A stretch of DNA of 64,000 nt from Betaproteobacteria bacterium (GTDB lineage Bacteria; Pseudomonadota; Gammaproteobacteria; Burkholderiales; Rhodocyclaceae). Where the stretch lies: positions 62,001 to 126,000 of the forward strand of contig JADIYD010000008.1 of NCBI GenBank assembly GCA_016705475.1, given 5' to 3'. How positions within the stretch are numbered: the first letter of the stretch is position 1; every line of letters begins with the position of its first letter. Below are positions 53,432 to 62,818 of this stretch, in pieces. The notes under the pieces are model-generated. The model saw only the letters and a program-made list of their open reading frames with translations, had not been told where the DNA came from and ran no database searches. A program made the translations under genes and the position numbers.

Positions 53432-54849
53432 CGGCGGGTCCAGCTTTCCATGCGGTTATAGAGTGTCGTGCGGTTGATGCCCAGGCGGCGGGCAGCCTCG
53501 CTCATGTTGCCGCCACTCAGCTCGATGGCCGCCTCGATGTAGCCACGTTGCCAGAGTTCAAGCGTAGCGTCGAGGTTGAGCCGGGCGGCTTTTTCGAGAT
53601 GCTTGCTCGCAGCCTGTTTGGCGTCTTTCAGGTCGTCGGCGGCCAGCCCGGTTATGTTGGCCGCAGGCTCAACGCTATCCAGGTGGTCGAATTCGGCGCG
53701 CAGCTGGTCCGCAGTTACCGCCAGTCCTGGGTAGCGGGCACTCAGGCGGATGACGATATTGCGCAATTCTCGCACGTTGCCCGGAAATCCATAGTCCAGC
53801 CAGAGTGACTGGGCGGAAGGGGCGAGAAGGAATGGCGCTGAATTTACGCTGGCGGCGCAGCTCTTGCGGAAATGTTCAAGAAGAAGAAGGCGGTCCAGGC
53901 CCGTTTCGCGCAGGGGCGGAACTGCTACGGTGAACACCGAAAGACGGTGAAAAAGATCAGCACGGAAACGTCCGGCACGCATTTCCTGGCGCAGGTCGCG
54001 GTTGGTGGCTGCCACGATACGCGCTGTGGAAACCCTGGATTGCGTTTCGCCAACGCGCTGATACTCCCCATTTTCGAGAACGCGCAGTAGCTTTGGCTGC
54101 AAATCGAGCGGCAACTCGCCAATTTCGTCAAGGAACAGCGTTCCGCTGTCGGCATCTTCAAAATAGCCGGATTTGGCACTGTTGGCGCCGGTAAAGGCGC
54201 CCTTTGCATAGCCAAAAAGCGTTGGCTCCAGAAGCGTTGGCGAAATAGCTGCGCAGTTCAAGGCCAGAAACGGTTTGTCATGGCGCTCGGTCAGACGATG
54301 CAGGTAGTGGCTGGCCACAATATCCTTGCCGCTGCCTGATTCGCCTTCAATCAACACGGGGTAGGCGAGGTTGGCGTATTGGCCTAGTTGAAGGCGAAGG
54401 CGCTGCATGGGCAGGCTTTCGCCGATCAGCCCACCGGCTTGGGTGGCCAGCGGCGTGTTGTCAAAGCGCAGGGCCTGGCGGAAAAGCTCAGTCAGGCGAC
54501 TGGGGTCGCATGGCTTTGCAACGAAATCGACAGCACCCAAGGTGCGCGCGTGGCGGGCATTACTCTCGTCGCTCTGGCCGGAAAGAACGATGATCTTCAT
54601 GTCGGGCGACAGCGCCAGCAGGTCTCCAATAAGGGCAAATCCCTCGTCGGGCCGGTGCGGAAGGGGCGGCAGGCCAAGGTCGACCAGGGCAAGTGGTGGT
54701 AGTTGCCTGAGTTGTCGAAGCACGCTCAAGGCATGCGCTCTGGAGTGGCTCGTGATAACGTCATATTCCTTCGCGAATGCGAAGCTGAGCGATTCGCTGA
54801 TGAGCGAATCGTCATCGACGATCAACAAGAGTGGCTTGGCTGATGGCAA
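53428..54849 (-). CDS. Sigma-54-dependent response regulator of the pilus locus
   Basis: This 473-residue NtrC-type activator has a receiver (LLLIVDDDSLISESL, with phospho-acceptor Asp in LALVDLGLPP), an AAA+ core with GESGSGKDIVASHYL and the sigma-54 contact GAFTGA (GYAKGAFTGANSAKS), and a C-terminal Fis-type helix-turn-helix (SEAARRLGINRTTLYNRM). I start at TTG 54849 (LPSAKPLLL) because the longer frame to 54993 runs into mlaF and is not protein-like. It is the natural partner of the kinase at 36989 and would drive the -24/-12 promoter of the pilin gene. Confidence 0.9.
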   Translation of the reverse strand: MPSAKPLLLIVDDDSLISESLSFAFAKEYDVITSHSRAHALSVLRQLRQLPPLALVDLGLPPLPHRPDEGFALIGDLLALSPDMKIIVLSGQSDESNARHARTLGAVDFVAKPCDPSRLTELFRQALRFDNTPLATQAGGLIGESLPMQRLRLQLGQYANLAYPVLIEGESGSGKDIVASHYLHRLTERHDKPFLALNCAAISPTLLEPTLFGYAKGAFTGANSAKSGYFEDADSGTLFLDEIGELPLDLQPKLLRVLENGEYQRVGETQSRVSTARIVAATNRDLRQEMRAGRFRADLFHRLSVFTVAVPPLRETGLDRLLLLEHFRKSCAASVNSAPFLLAPSAQSLWLDYGFPGNVRELRNIVIRLSARYPGLAVTADQLRAEFDHLDSVEPAANITGLAADDLKDAKQAASKHLEKAARLNLDATLELWQRGYIEAAIELSGGNMSEAARRLGINRTTLYNRMESWTRR

Positions 54850-54954
54850 GAGCGCAACATTCCATATGAAATTTGTTTGATTATAGCCTTGTCGTTTCCC
54901 GGCGACGGTGGGGGTTTCTGCTAAAATCGGCCGACTTTTTCCAAGGAATATGCT

Positions 54955-55767
54955 TTGTCCGACGACATCCTGGTCGATATCGAGGACCTCCAATTTGACT
55001 ATGACGGCAAGCCTGTGCTGCAGGGAATCAACATGAAGATTCCGCGCGGCAAAGTGGTGGCGATCATGGGCGGTTCCGGTTGTGGCAAAACGACGCTGCT
55101 GCGTTGCATCGGCGGCCAGTTAAGGCCGACCGGGGGACGCGTTCGCCTGGAACAGCATCAGGTGTGCGAGATGTCGGAGGCGGAGTTGTATCGCCTGCGT
55201 CGCCGGATGGGTATGCTTTTCCAGTTTGGCGCCTTGTTTACCGACATGTCCGTGTTTGAGAATGTCGCTTTTCCGATGCGCGAACATACCGACATGTCGG
55301 ATGACATGATTCGCGATCTGGTGCTGATGAAGCTTGAGGCGGTTGGTCTGCGCGGTGCATACAAACTGATGCCGGGTGAATTGTCGGGGGGCATGGCGCG
55401 GCGAGTTGCGCTGGCCCGCGCCCTGGCGCTTGATCCCATGCTGGTGATGTACGACGAACCTTTTACCGGACTCGATCCGATTGCGCTGGGCGTTATTGGT
55501 CAGTTGATCCGCAAGTTGAATGACGCCTTGGGCGCAACGTCGATCATGGTGACTCACGACATTCAGGAGTCCCTCCTGATCGTCGATTACATTTACTTCA
55601 TGAATGGCGGGCGCGTGGTTGCGGAAGGAACGCCGGACGAGATTCGTGCCTCGACTGATCCTTTTGTGCATCAGTTCGTTCATGCGGCGCCGGATGGCCC
55701 GGTGCACTTTGACTATCCCGCGCCGTCGGTACGTGAGCAGTTTCTGGATTTAGCTGTGCATGTTTGA
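54955..55767 (+). CDS. mlaF: Mla phospholipid transport ATPase MlaF
   Basis: This 270-residue ATPase has Walker A GGSGCGKTTLLRCI, signature LSGGMARRVALARA, Walker B LVMYDEPFTGLDP and H-loop VTHDIQES. A C-terminal extension past the ATPase is typical of MlaF and contacts MlaB. Start is TTG 54955 (RBS AAGGAATATGC); translation continues into mlaE with an 8-bp overlap. It powers MlaFEDB, which moves phospholipids between the inner membrane and the MlaC carrier to keep outer-membrane asymmetry. Confidence 0.96.
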   Translation: MSDDILVDIEDLQFDYDGKPVLQGINMKIPRGKVVAIMGGSGCGKTTLLRCIGGQLRPTGGRVRLEQHQVCEMSEAELYRLRRRMGMLFQFGALFTDMSVFENVAFPMREHTDMSDDMIRDLVLMKLEAVGLRGAYKLMPGELSGGMARRVALARALALDPMLVMYDEPFTGLDPIALGVIGQLIRKLNDALGATSIMVTHDIQESLLIVDYIYFMNGGRVVAEGTPDEIRASTDPFVHQFVHAAPDGPVHFDYPAPSVREQFLDLAVHV

Positions 55768-56551
55768 TCCGGTTTCCATTATTCGCAAGCTGGGCCACGC
55801 CTCCGTCGAGCGTGTATGGCGGCTGGGTTTTGCCGCGCGTTTCATGTGGGCCGTGCTGATGCATTCCGGGTCGTCATTTCGCCGTCTGCCGCTGACACTG
55901 CGCGAGATCTATTTCAGTGGCGTGCTGTCGCTGCTGATCATCATGGTGTCAGGGCTGTTTGTGGGACTGGTGCTGGGTCTGCAAGGGTACGAAATCCTGC
56001 AGCGCTTCGGGTCTACTGAGGCGCTGGGTACGCTGGTGGCGCTCTCGCTTACCCGAGAGTTGGGTCCGGTGCTGGCCGCTATCTTTTTTGCCTCGCGGGC
56101 AGGTTCTTCAGTAACGGCTGAAATCGGTTTGATGAAGGCCACCGAGCAATTGAAGGCAATGGACATGATGGCGGTCAATCCGATCGCTCGTGTCGTTGCG
56201 CCGCGTTTCTGGGGCGGGGTCATTTCGATGCCCTTGCTGGCTGCGATTTTTTCCGCCATGGGCGTTCTTGGCGGATGGCTGATCGGCGTCGTCGTTATTG
56301 GTGTTGATGATGGTTCCTACTGGTCGCAAATGCAGTCCAGCGTCGATTTTCGTTACGACATCTGGAATGGCGTGGTGAAGAGTTTTGTCTTCGGGATTGC
56401 TGTTTCCCTGATTGCTGTTTTTGAAGGTTATGACTCGGTGCCAACGGCCGAGGGCGTCTCGCGTGCCATTACGCGTACCGTGGTGACTTCAGTGCTGACC
56501 GTTCTGGCGCTGGATTTTGTTCTAACCTCGTTCATGTTCCGGGGAGCCTGA
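55760..56551 (+). CDS. mlaE: Mla phospholipid transport permease MlaE
   Basis: This 263-residue membrane permease has the family core: ILQRFGSTEALGTLVALSLTRELGPVL, then RAGSSVTAEIGLMKATEQLKAMDMM, PRFWGGVISMPLLAAIFSAM and SVPTAEGVSRAITRTVVTSVL. It forms the membrane part of the Mla complex. The start overlaps mlaF by 8 bp and its end shares a base with mlaD. Confidence 0.96.
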   Translation: MFDPVSIIRKLGHASVERVWRLGFAARFMWAVLMHSGSSFRRLPLTLREIYFSGVLSLLIIMVSGLFVGLVLGLQGYEILQRFGSTEALGTLVALSLTRELGPVLAAIFFASRAGSSVTAEIGLMKATEQLKAMDMMAVNPIARVVAPRFWGGVISMPLLAAIFSAMGVLGGWLIGVVVIGVDDGSYWSQMQSSVDFRYDIWNGVVKSFVFGIAVSLIAVFEGYDSVPTAEGVSRAITRTVVTSVLTVLALDFVLTSFMFRGA

Positions 56552-57021
56552 TGAACCGTACCGTTCTCGACCTGTGGGTCGGTTTTTTTGTTGCTCTCGG
56601 CCTCGCGGCCCTGCTTTTTCTGTCGCTCAAGGTCGGGAACCTCTCGTCGTCAAATTTGTCAGAATCATACGTTTTGAAAGCCAAGTTTGATAATATTGGG
56701 GGCCTGAAGGTGCGTGGTCCGGTGAAGAGTGCCGGGGTGGTTATCGGGCGTATTGTCGATATCCATTTTGATTCGGCGACCTACGAGGCGGTGGTCAGCA
56801 TGACGATCGATGGTCGCTACCGCTTTCCGAAAGATACCTTTGCATCGATCAACACGGCCGGCCTGCTCGGCGAGCAATACGTCGGTTTCGATGCAGGGGG
56901 GGATGAAAAGATGTTGTCGGCCGGTGATACGATTGCCAAGACGCAATCAGCAGTTGTGCTCGAAAAATTGATCAGCCAGTTTTTATTCAGCAAGGCAGCG
57001 GACGGACAGGACAAGAAATGA
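56551..57021 (+). CDS. mlaD: Mla phospholipid-binding subunit MlaD
   Basis: This 156-residue inner-membrane protein has one N-terminal helix (LWVGFFVALGLAALLFL) and a periplasmic MCE domain (AKFDNIGGLKVRGPVKSAGVVIGRI, INTAGLLGEQYVGFDAGG). It makes the hexameric lipid-binding ring on MlaE. It is coupled to mlaE and mlaA by short overlaps. Confidence 0.95.
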   Translation: MNRTVLDLWVGFFVALGLAALLFLSLKVGNLSSSNLSESYVLKAKFDNIGGLKVRGPVKSAGVVIGRIVDIHFDSATYEAVVSMTIDGRYRFPKDTFASINTAGLLGEQYVGFDAGGDEKMLSAGDTIAKTQSAVVLEKLISQFLFSKAADGQDKK

Positions 57022-57743
57022 CGGACAGTTTTTGCGCATCGGCAGTGCGAGGGACTCAACGATTGCTCGTTGGGGCGCTGGTCTTTGCATTTGCCTGCTC
57101 CGCTGCTCTGGCAGACGGAAATCCTAACGACCCCTACGAGAGCTTCAATCGTCCGATGTTCGCGGTCAATGAGGTAATCGACAAATATGCAGCCAAGCCC
57201 GTTGCTCAGGCCTACGACAATGTCGTTCCCTTGCCGGTCAAGGCCAGCGTCGGCAACTTTTTTGGCAATGCCGGAGATCTGTGGGTTGGCGTCAATAGCG
57301 CGCTGCAGGGAAAGTTTGGTGATGCCGGGATTGACCTTGGGCGCTTGCTGATCAATTCGACTGTCGGAATTTTTGGGCTTTTTGATGTGGCCAGCGAATT
57401 GGGGCTGGAGCGGCACGACGAAGATTTTGGGCAGACCATGGCAGTCTGGGGGGCGGGTGGTGGTGGTTACCTCTTTTGGCCGGTGCTTGGCCCGCGCAAT
57501 GTGCGCGATACGATTGGGTTCGCTGTGGGCACTTACGCCGATCCGGTAAGCTATGTTCGCCCGGTTTCTGTGCGGAACAGCATGGCAGCGTTGCGCTTTG
57601 TCGACATCCGGGCAAGTTTGCTGCCGTCGGACAAAGTGGTCGAAGAGGCTGCGCTCGATAAATATGCTTATATTCGCGACGCGTATTTGCAGCGCCGTCG
57701 CAACCAGATTTTCGATGGCCGCCCGCCACGACTGGATGATTAA
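57018..57743 (+). CDS. mlaA: Outer-membrane lipoprotein MlaA (VacJ)
   Basis: This 241-residue protein has the MlaA signature NDPYESFNRPMFAVNEVIDKY, the ring-forming GNFFGNAGDLWVGVN region and LERHDEDFGQTMAVWG. The N-terminal signal (VFAFACSAALA) has a serine-poor lipobox near C27, so lipidation is likely. MlaA draws misplaced phospholipids from the outer leaflet and passes them to MlaC. Its place inside the mla operon (after mlaD) is a betaproteobacterial arrangement, unlike E. coli. Confidence 0.95.
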   Translation: MTDSFCASAVRGTQRLLVGALVFAFACSAALADGNPNDPYESFNRPMFAVNEVIDKYAAKPVAQAYDNVVPLPVKASVGNFFGNAGDLWVGVNSALQGKFGDAGIDLGRLLINSTVGIFGLFDVASELGLERHDEDFGQTMAVWGAGGGGYLFWPVLGPRNVRDTIGFAVGTYADPVSYVRPVSVRNSMAALRFVDIRASLLPSDKVVEEAALDKYAYIRDAYLQRRRNQIFDGRPPRLDD

Positions 57744-57758
57744 CTAGCTATTGAAAAG

Positions 57759-58373
57759 ATGATGAAAAAGCTATTTTCCTTGATGTTTGCAGGATTTTTT
57801 GCCAGCGCAGCCTTTGCTCAGGAGGCGCCGGATGTGCTGGTTCAGCGCGTTACTGACGACGTCCTGGAGATTATTCGCAAGGACAAGGATATTCAGAACG
57901 GCGATACGCACAAAGTTATCGAGTTGGTCGACAAGAAGGTGCTGCCACACTTCAATTTCTCGCACATGACTGCGCTGGCGCTGGGCAAGGAGTGGCGCAA
58001 GGCCAGCCCGCAGCAGCAGCAGCAGTTGACCGCTGAATTCAAGACGCTGCTAGTTCGTACCTACGCTAACGCCTTGACCGGCTACAAAAATCAGAAAGTG
58101 GTCTACAAGCCCACCAAAATGGCGCCGACAGATACCGATGTCTTGGTCCGGACTGAAGTTCAGCAGCCGGGCAGCAAGCCGGTTCAGCTTGATTACAGCC
58201 TGGAAAAGCTGGAGTCTGGCTGGAAGGTCTACGACGTCGTGGTGGCCGGTATCAGCCTGGTGACCAACTATCGCGACCAGTTTGGCCAGGAGGTGCGTAA
58301 CGGCGGCATTGATGGCCTGATCGCTTCTGTCGCAGCCAAGAACAAGTCTCTGGAAGCTAATTCGAAGAAATGA
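57759..58373 (+). CDS. mlaC: Periplasmic phospholipid carrier MlaC
   Basis: This 204-residue exported protein has a signal peptide ending ASAAFAQEAPDVL. Family motifs are NFSHMTALALGKEWRKASPQQ, EFKTLLVRTYANALTGYKN and VYDVVVAGISLVTNYRDQF. It shuttles phospholipids between MlaA and MlaD. A run of four or five CAG codons encodes QQQQQ and is otherwise unremarkable. Stop overlaps mlaB by 4 bp. Confidence 0.96.
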   Translation: MMKKLFSLMFAGFFASAAFAQEAPDVLVQRVTDDVLEIIRKDKDIQNGDTHKVIELVDKKVLPHFNFSHMTALALGKEWRKASPQQQQQLTAEFKTLLVRTYANALTGYKNQKVVYKPTKMAPTDTDVLVRTEVQQPGSKPVQLDYSLEKLESGWKVYDVVVAGISLVTNYRDQFGQEVRNGGIDGLIASVAAKNKSLEANSKK

Positions 58374-58651
58374 TCGAACGTGAAAAGGGGCGCCTTGTCG
58401 TCAAGGTGCCGCTGGTGATGACCAATGCGCGCGGCCTGCTCGAAGCAGGCCGTTCTGCTTTGCAGCCAGGTGAGCAGGTCTTTGATTTCTCGGAAGTGAC
58501 CGAAGCCGACTCGTCGGCGCTTGCTGTGATGCTCGGCTGGCTGCGTGCAGCCAGTTTGTCACGGTCAACCGTAAAATTTGCCCAAATTCCAAAAGGGGTT
58601 GTTTCGCTGGCTGAGCTGTACGGCGTAACCGAACTCTTGCCCCTCGCCTGA
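58370..58651 (+). CDS. mlaB: Mla accessory STAS-domain protein MlaB
   Basis: This 93-residue STAS-fold protein binds MlaF and supports the complex. Visible features are VFDFSEVTEADSSALAVMLGWLRAA, which carries the conserved D-SS motif, and SLAELYGVTELL at the end. Between them SRSTVKFAQIPKG is encoded by repeat copy R7 in frame, where the family usually has a beta strand with N/P residues. The protein looks intact, so the element has either been domesticated or happens to resemble the strand. Confidence 0.9.
   Translation: MIEREKGRLVVKVPLVMTNARGLLEAGRSALQPGEQVFDFSEVTEADSSALAVMLGWLRAASLSRSTVKFAQIPKGVVSLAELYGVTELLPLA
58558..58594 (+). repeat. Dispersed element, copy R7 (inside mlaB)
   Basis: GTCACGGTCAACCG, then TAAAATTTGCCCAAATT and CCAAAA. 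It is read in frame by mlaB in the same direction, giving SRSTVKFAQIPK. Confidence 0.65.
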
Positions 58652-58661
58652 GGGGCGTTTC

Positions 58662-59381
58662 ATGGTTCCCGCCGTTTCCATCGTTGACGTCGTCAAGCAT
58701 TTTGGCTCGCTGCAAGCGCTGGCCGGGGTTTCGCTCGATATCGCGCAAGGTGAGTTTTTTGGACTGCTCGGTCCGAATGGGGCTGGCAAAACGACGCTGA
58801 TTTCCTCGCTGGCTGGTTTGATTCGTCCCGATTCCGGAACGATCAAGGTGATGGGCCACGACGTTATCGGCGGTTTTCGCGAAGCTCGTCGTTTGCTCGG
58901 TGTCGTGCCCCAGGAGTTGGTCTTCGATCCCTTCTTCAACGTCCGCGAAACGCTGCGTATCCAGTCCGGCTATTTTGGCATCCGCAAGAACGATGACTGG
59001 ATCGACGAAATCCTCGAAAACCTGGATCTGACCAGCAAGGCCAACGTCAACATGCGCCGTCTGTCGGGCGGCATGAAGCGGCGCGTGCTGGTGGCGCAGG
59101 CCTTGGTGCACAAGCCGCCGGTGATCGTTCTCGACGAACCGACTGCCGGTGTTGATGTCGAGTTGCGCCAGGGCCTATGGCAGTTCATTCGCCGCCTGAA
59201 TGGCGAAGGACACACGATTATTCTGACGACACATTATCTCGAAGAGGCCGAGGCCTTGTGCAATCGCATCGCGCTCATGAAGCAGGGGCGGGTGATTGCG
59301 CTGGATACGACGGCCAACCTGATGGCGGCCCATCCGGGTGCAACGCTGGAGCAGGTTTTTGTGCGGACCATGCAGCAATGA
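58662..59381 (+). CDS. ABC-2 exporter ATPase (YadG-like)
   Basis: This 239-residue ATPase has Walker A GPNGAGKTT, signature RLSGGMKRRVLVAQAL, Walker B VIVLDEPTAGVDVE and H-loop THYLEEAE. It belongs to the ABC-2 family that pairs with small six-helix permeases; the closest E. coli pair by sequence style is YadG/YadH. It follows mlaB by 10 bp and overlaps its permease gene by 4 bp. Substrate unknown. Confidence 0.92.
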   Translation: MVPAVSIVDVVKHFGSLQALAGVSLDIAQGEFFGLLGPNGAGKTTLISSLAGLIRPDSGTIKVMGHDVIGGFREARRLLGVVPQELVFDPFFNVRETLRIQSGYFGIRKNDDWIDEILENLDLTSKANVNMRRLSGGMKRRVLVAQALVHKPPVIVLDEPTAGVDVELRQGLWQFIRRLNGEGHTIILTTHYLEEAEALCNRIALMKQGRVIALDTTANLMAAHPGATLEQVFVRTMQQ

Positions 59382-60130
59382 TCGGTTTCCTGACCCTTTT
59401 TGAGAAAGAGTTTCTCCGTTTCTGGAAGGTCAGCTTTCAGACCGTTGCTGCACCAGTGTTGACCGCCTTGCTGTACTTGATGATCTTCGGGCACGTCCTT
59501 GACGAGCATGTGCAGGTTCATGGGATTCGCTACGTAAGCTTTCTGGTTCCCGGCCTGGTCATGATGCAGGTTCTCCAAAATGCCTTCGCCAACTCCTCTT
59601 CCAGCCTGATCCAGGCCAAGATCACCGGCTCGATTGTTTTTGTATTGCTGCCGCCCATTCCGTACAGCGTTTTCTTTGCGGCTTACGTGCTGGCAGCGGT
59701 GGCGCGAGGTCTGATGGTTGGCATTGGTGTTCTGCTGGCGACGCTCTGGTTTGCTGAGCTGAAGGTTGTTGCGCCCTGGTGGATACTGGCATTTACCCTG
59801 TTCGGCGGAGGCCTTTTCGCTGCGCTGGGCATCATTGCCGGTATCTGGTCCGAGAAGTTTGACCAGCTGGCTGCTTTCCAGAATTTCCTGATCATGCCGC
59901 TCACCATGTTGTCGGGTGTTTTCTACTCGATTTACACACTTCCTACATTTTGGCAGGGGCTGTCGCATTACAATCCCGTCTTTTACATGATCGACGGCTT
60001 CCGTTATGGCTTTTTTGGCGTCTCCGATGTGGCGCCGGAAATCAGTCTGACGGTCGTTGTTGCCTGCTTCGCTGCCGTGTCCATGCTGACCCTGAGCTTG
60101 CTGAAGCGGGGTTGGAAGCTAAGAGGTTGA
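59378..60130 (+). CDS. ABC-2 exporter permease (YadH-like)
   Basis: This 250-residue membrane protein starts at ATG 59378 (MIGFLTLFEKEFLRFWKV), overlapping the ATPase stop (ATGA); the longer frame is a shadow. Six hydrophobic segments and the ABC2_membrane signature NFLIMPLTMLSGVFYSI and LSHYNPVFYMIDGFRYG are present. It exports an unknown substrate with the preceding ATPase, and is probably co-transcribed with the mla genes. Confidence 0.92.
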   Translation: MIGFLTLFEKEFLRFWKVSFQTVAAPVLTALLYLMIFGHVLDEHVQVHGIRYVSFLVPGLVMMQVLQNAFANSSSSLIQAKITGSIVFVLLPPIPYSVFFAAYVLAAVARGLMVGIGVLLATLWFAELKVVAPWWILAFTLFGGGLFAALGIIAGIWSEKFDQLAAFQNFLIMPLTMLSGVFYSIYTLPTFWQGLSHYNPVFYMIDGFRYGFFGVSDVAPEISLTVVVACFAAVSMLTLSLLKRGWKLRG

Positions 60131-60135
60131 ACACG

Positions 60136-61624
<1,489 letters not shown>

Positions 61625-61648
61625 GTCGGTGTTGCTGCGCGATTGAAA

Positions 61649-61686
61649 TTTGTATTTTTCTGCGGGCCCCTGCAGAAAAATACAAA
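61649..61686. repeat. Long perfect inverted repeat upstream of the cold-shock gene
   Basis: TTTGTATTTTTCTGC and its exact reverse complement (15-bp arms) surround an 8-nt GGGCCCCT loop. It lies 25 bp after murA and 162 bp before the csp start. It could be a murA terminator, although no classic T run follows on the plus strand. The remaining 223-bp gap (61625-61847) has no other clear ORF and likely contains the long cold-shock 5' leader. Confidence 0.7.
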
Positions 61687-61847
61687 AAATGCTTGGCGTA
61701 TTCCAATTGCTGGCCCATACTCCGAGCCTCGGGATTTCCAGGCAGTGTTTTGTTCCTGCGCCGTACCACGGTTTGTCAGCTCTCCTCGGTCTTGGTTCTC
61801 GTGTTTTTGTGGCGCAAGCCCGTATATTTATTTTAGGAAGCTATCAA

Positions 61848-62054
61848 ATGGCAAACGGTACCGTTAAGTGGTTCAACGACTCCAAAGGTTTTGGTTTCAT
61901 CTCCCCGTCCGAAGGTGGTGAAGACCTCTTCGCTCACTTCTCTGCAATTCAAGGCAACGGTTTCAAGACCCTGGCCGAAAACCAGAAAGTGACGTTCGAC
62001 GTCGTGAATGGCCCGAAGGGCAAGCAGGCTGCAAACATCCGCCCGGCTGAATAA
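61848..62054 (+). CDS. Cold-shock protein (CspA family)
   Basis: This 68-residue OB-fold protein has RNP1 KGFGFISP and RNP2 DLFAHFSAI preceded by [10 protein letters not shown]. It binds single-stranded RNA/DNA and melts structure. AGGAAGC lies 8-10 bp upstream of ATG 61848. It has its own terminator and a long leader, typical of cold-inducible csp genes. Confidence 0.95.
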   Translation: MANGTVKWFNDSKGFGFISPSEGGEDLFAHFSAIQGNGFKTLAENQKVTFDVVNGPKGKQAANIRPAE

Positions 62055-62078
62055 GTCCGCGGAGTCGCCTGACTCAAG

Positions 62079-62102
62079 AAAGCCCGGCTTGCCGGGCTTT
62101 TT
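62079..62102 (+). terminator. Rho-independent terminator of the cold-shock gene
   Basis: AAAGCCCGGC pairs with GCCGGGCTTT around TT, followed by two more T. A textbook terminator. Confidence 0.88.
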
Positions 62103-62169
62103 GCTTTGGTGGCCGGCCGTTTTGCGGCTGGCTTTGCGGTAAAATCCTTCTTTTGCCACGAGAAAACCC

Positions 62170-62814
62170 GTGAACGGCATCACCATCGCACTTTCCAAGG
62201 GCCGCATTTTCGATGAGACCCTGCCGCTGCTTGCCGCAGCCGGCATTGTCCCGACTGAAAATCCGGAAACATCCCGCAAGCTGATTATCGATACGAACAA
62301 TCCGGATGTGCGCGTCGTCATCGTTCGTGCTTCCGACGTGCCGACTTATGTCCAGTATGGCGCCGCCGATCTCGGCGTGGCCGGCAAGGACGTGCTCATC
62401 GAGCATGGCTGCGAAGGTCTGTATTCACCGCTCGACCTCAAGATTGCCAAATGCCGGATGATGGTTGCCGTGCCTGACGGCTTTGACTACGCCAAGGCTA
62501 TCCGGCAGGGCAATCGCCTCAAGGTGGCGAGCAAATACACCAAGATCGCGCGCGAACATTTTGCCAGCAAGGGCGTTCATGTCGACCTTATCAAGCTCTA
62601 TGGCTCGATGGAGCTGGCGCCGCTGGCCGGATTGGCCGATGCGATTGTCGATCTGGTATCCACCGGCGGTACGCTGAAAGCCAACAAGCTGGTCGCTGTC
62701 GAGCACGTCGTGGATATTTCGAGTCGGCTGGTGGTCAACCAGGCCTCGCTCAAGGTCAAGCGTGACGCCCTGCAACCGATCATCGACGCCTTTGCCCGGG
62801 CGGTGGAGAAATAA
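62170..62814 (+). CDS. hisG: ATP phosphoribosyltransferase, short form
   Basis: This 214-residue enzyme starts histidine synthesis from ATP and PRPP. Motifs are [35 protein letters not shown] and the PRPP loop [19 protein letters not shown]. The length lacks the C-terminal regulatory domain, so it is the HisG-S form that needs HisZ. Start GTG 62170. It is 4 bp from hisD. Confidence 0.95.
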   Translation: MNGITIALSKGRIFDETLPLLAAAGIVPTENPETSRKLIIDTNNPDVRVVIVRASDVPTYVQYGAADLGVAGKDVLIEHGCEGLYSPLDLKIAKCRMMVAVPDGFDYAKAIRQGNRLKVASKYTKIAREHFASKGVHVDLIKLYGSMELAPLAGLADAIVDLVSTGGTLKANKLVAVEHVVDISSRLVVNQASLKVKRDALQPIIDAFARAVEK

Positions 62815-62818
62815 TCTT

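Noticed and set aside
58010..58026. Run of CAG codons in mlaC as a microsatellite of interest.
   Set aside because: Five glutamines in a loop are common and do not affect the frame.
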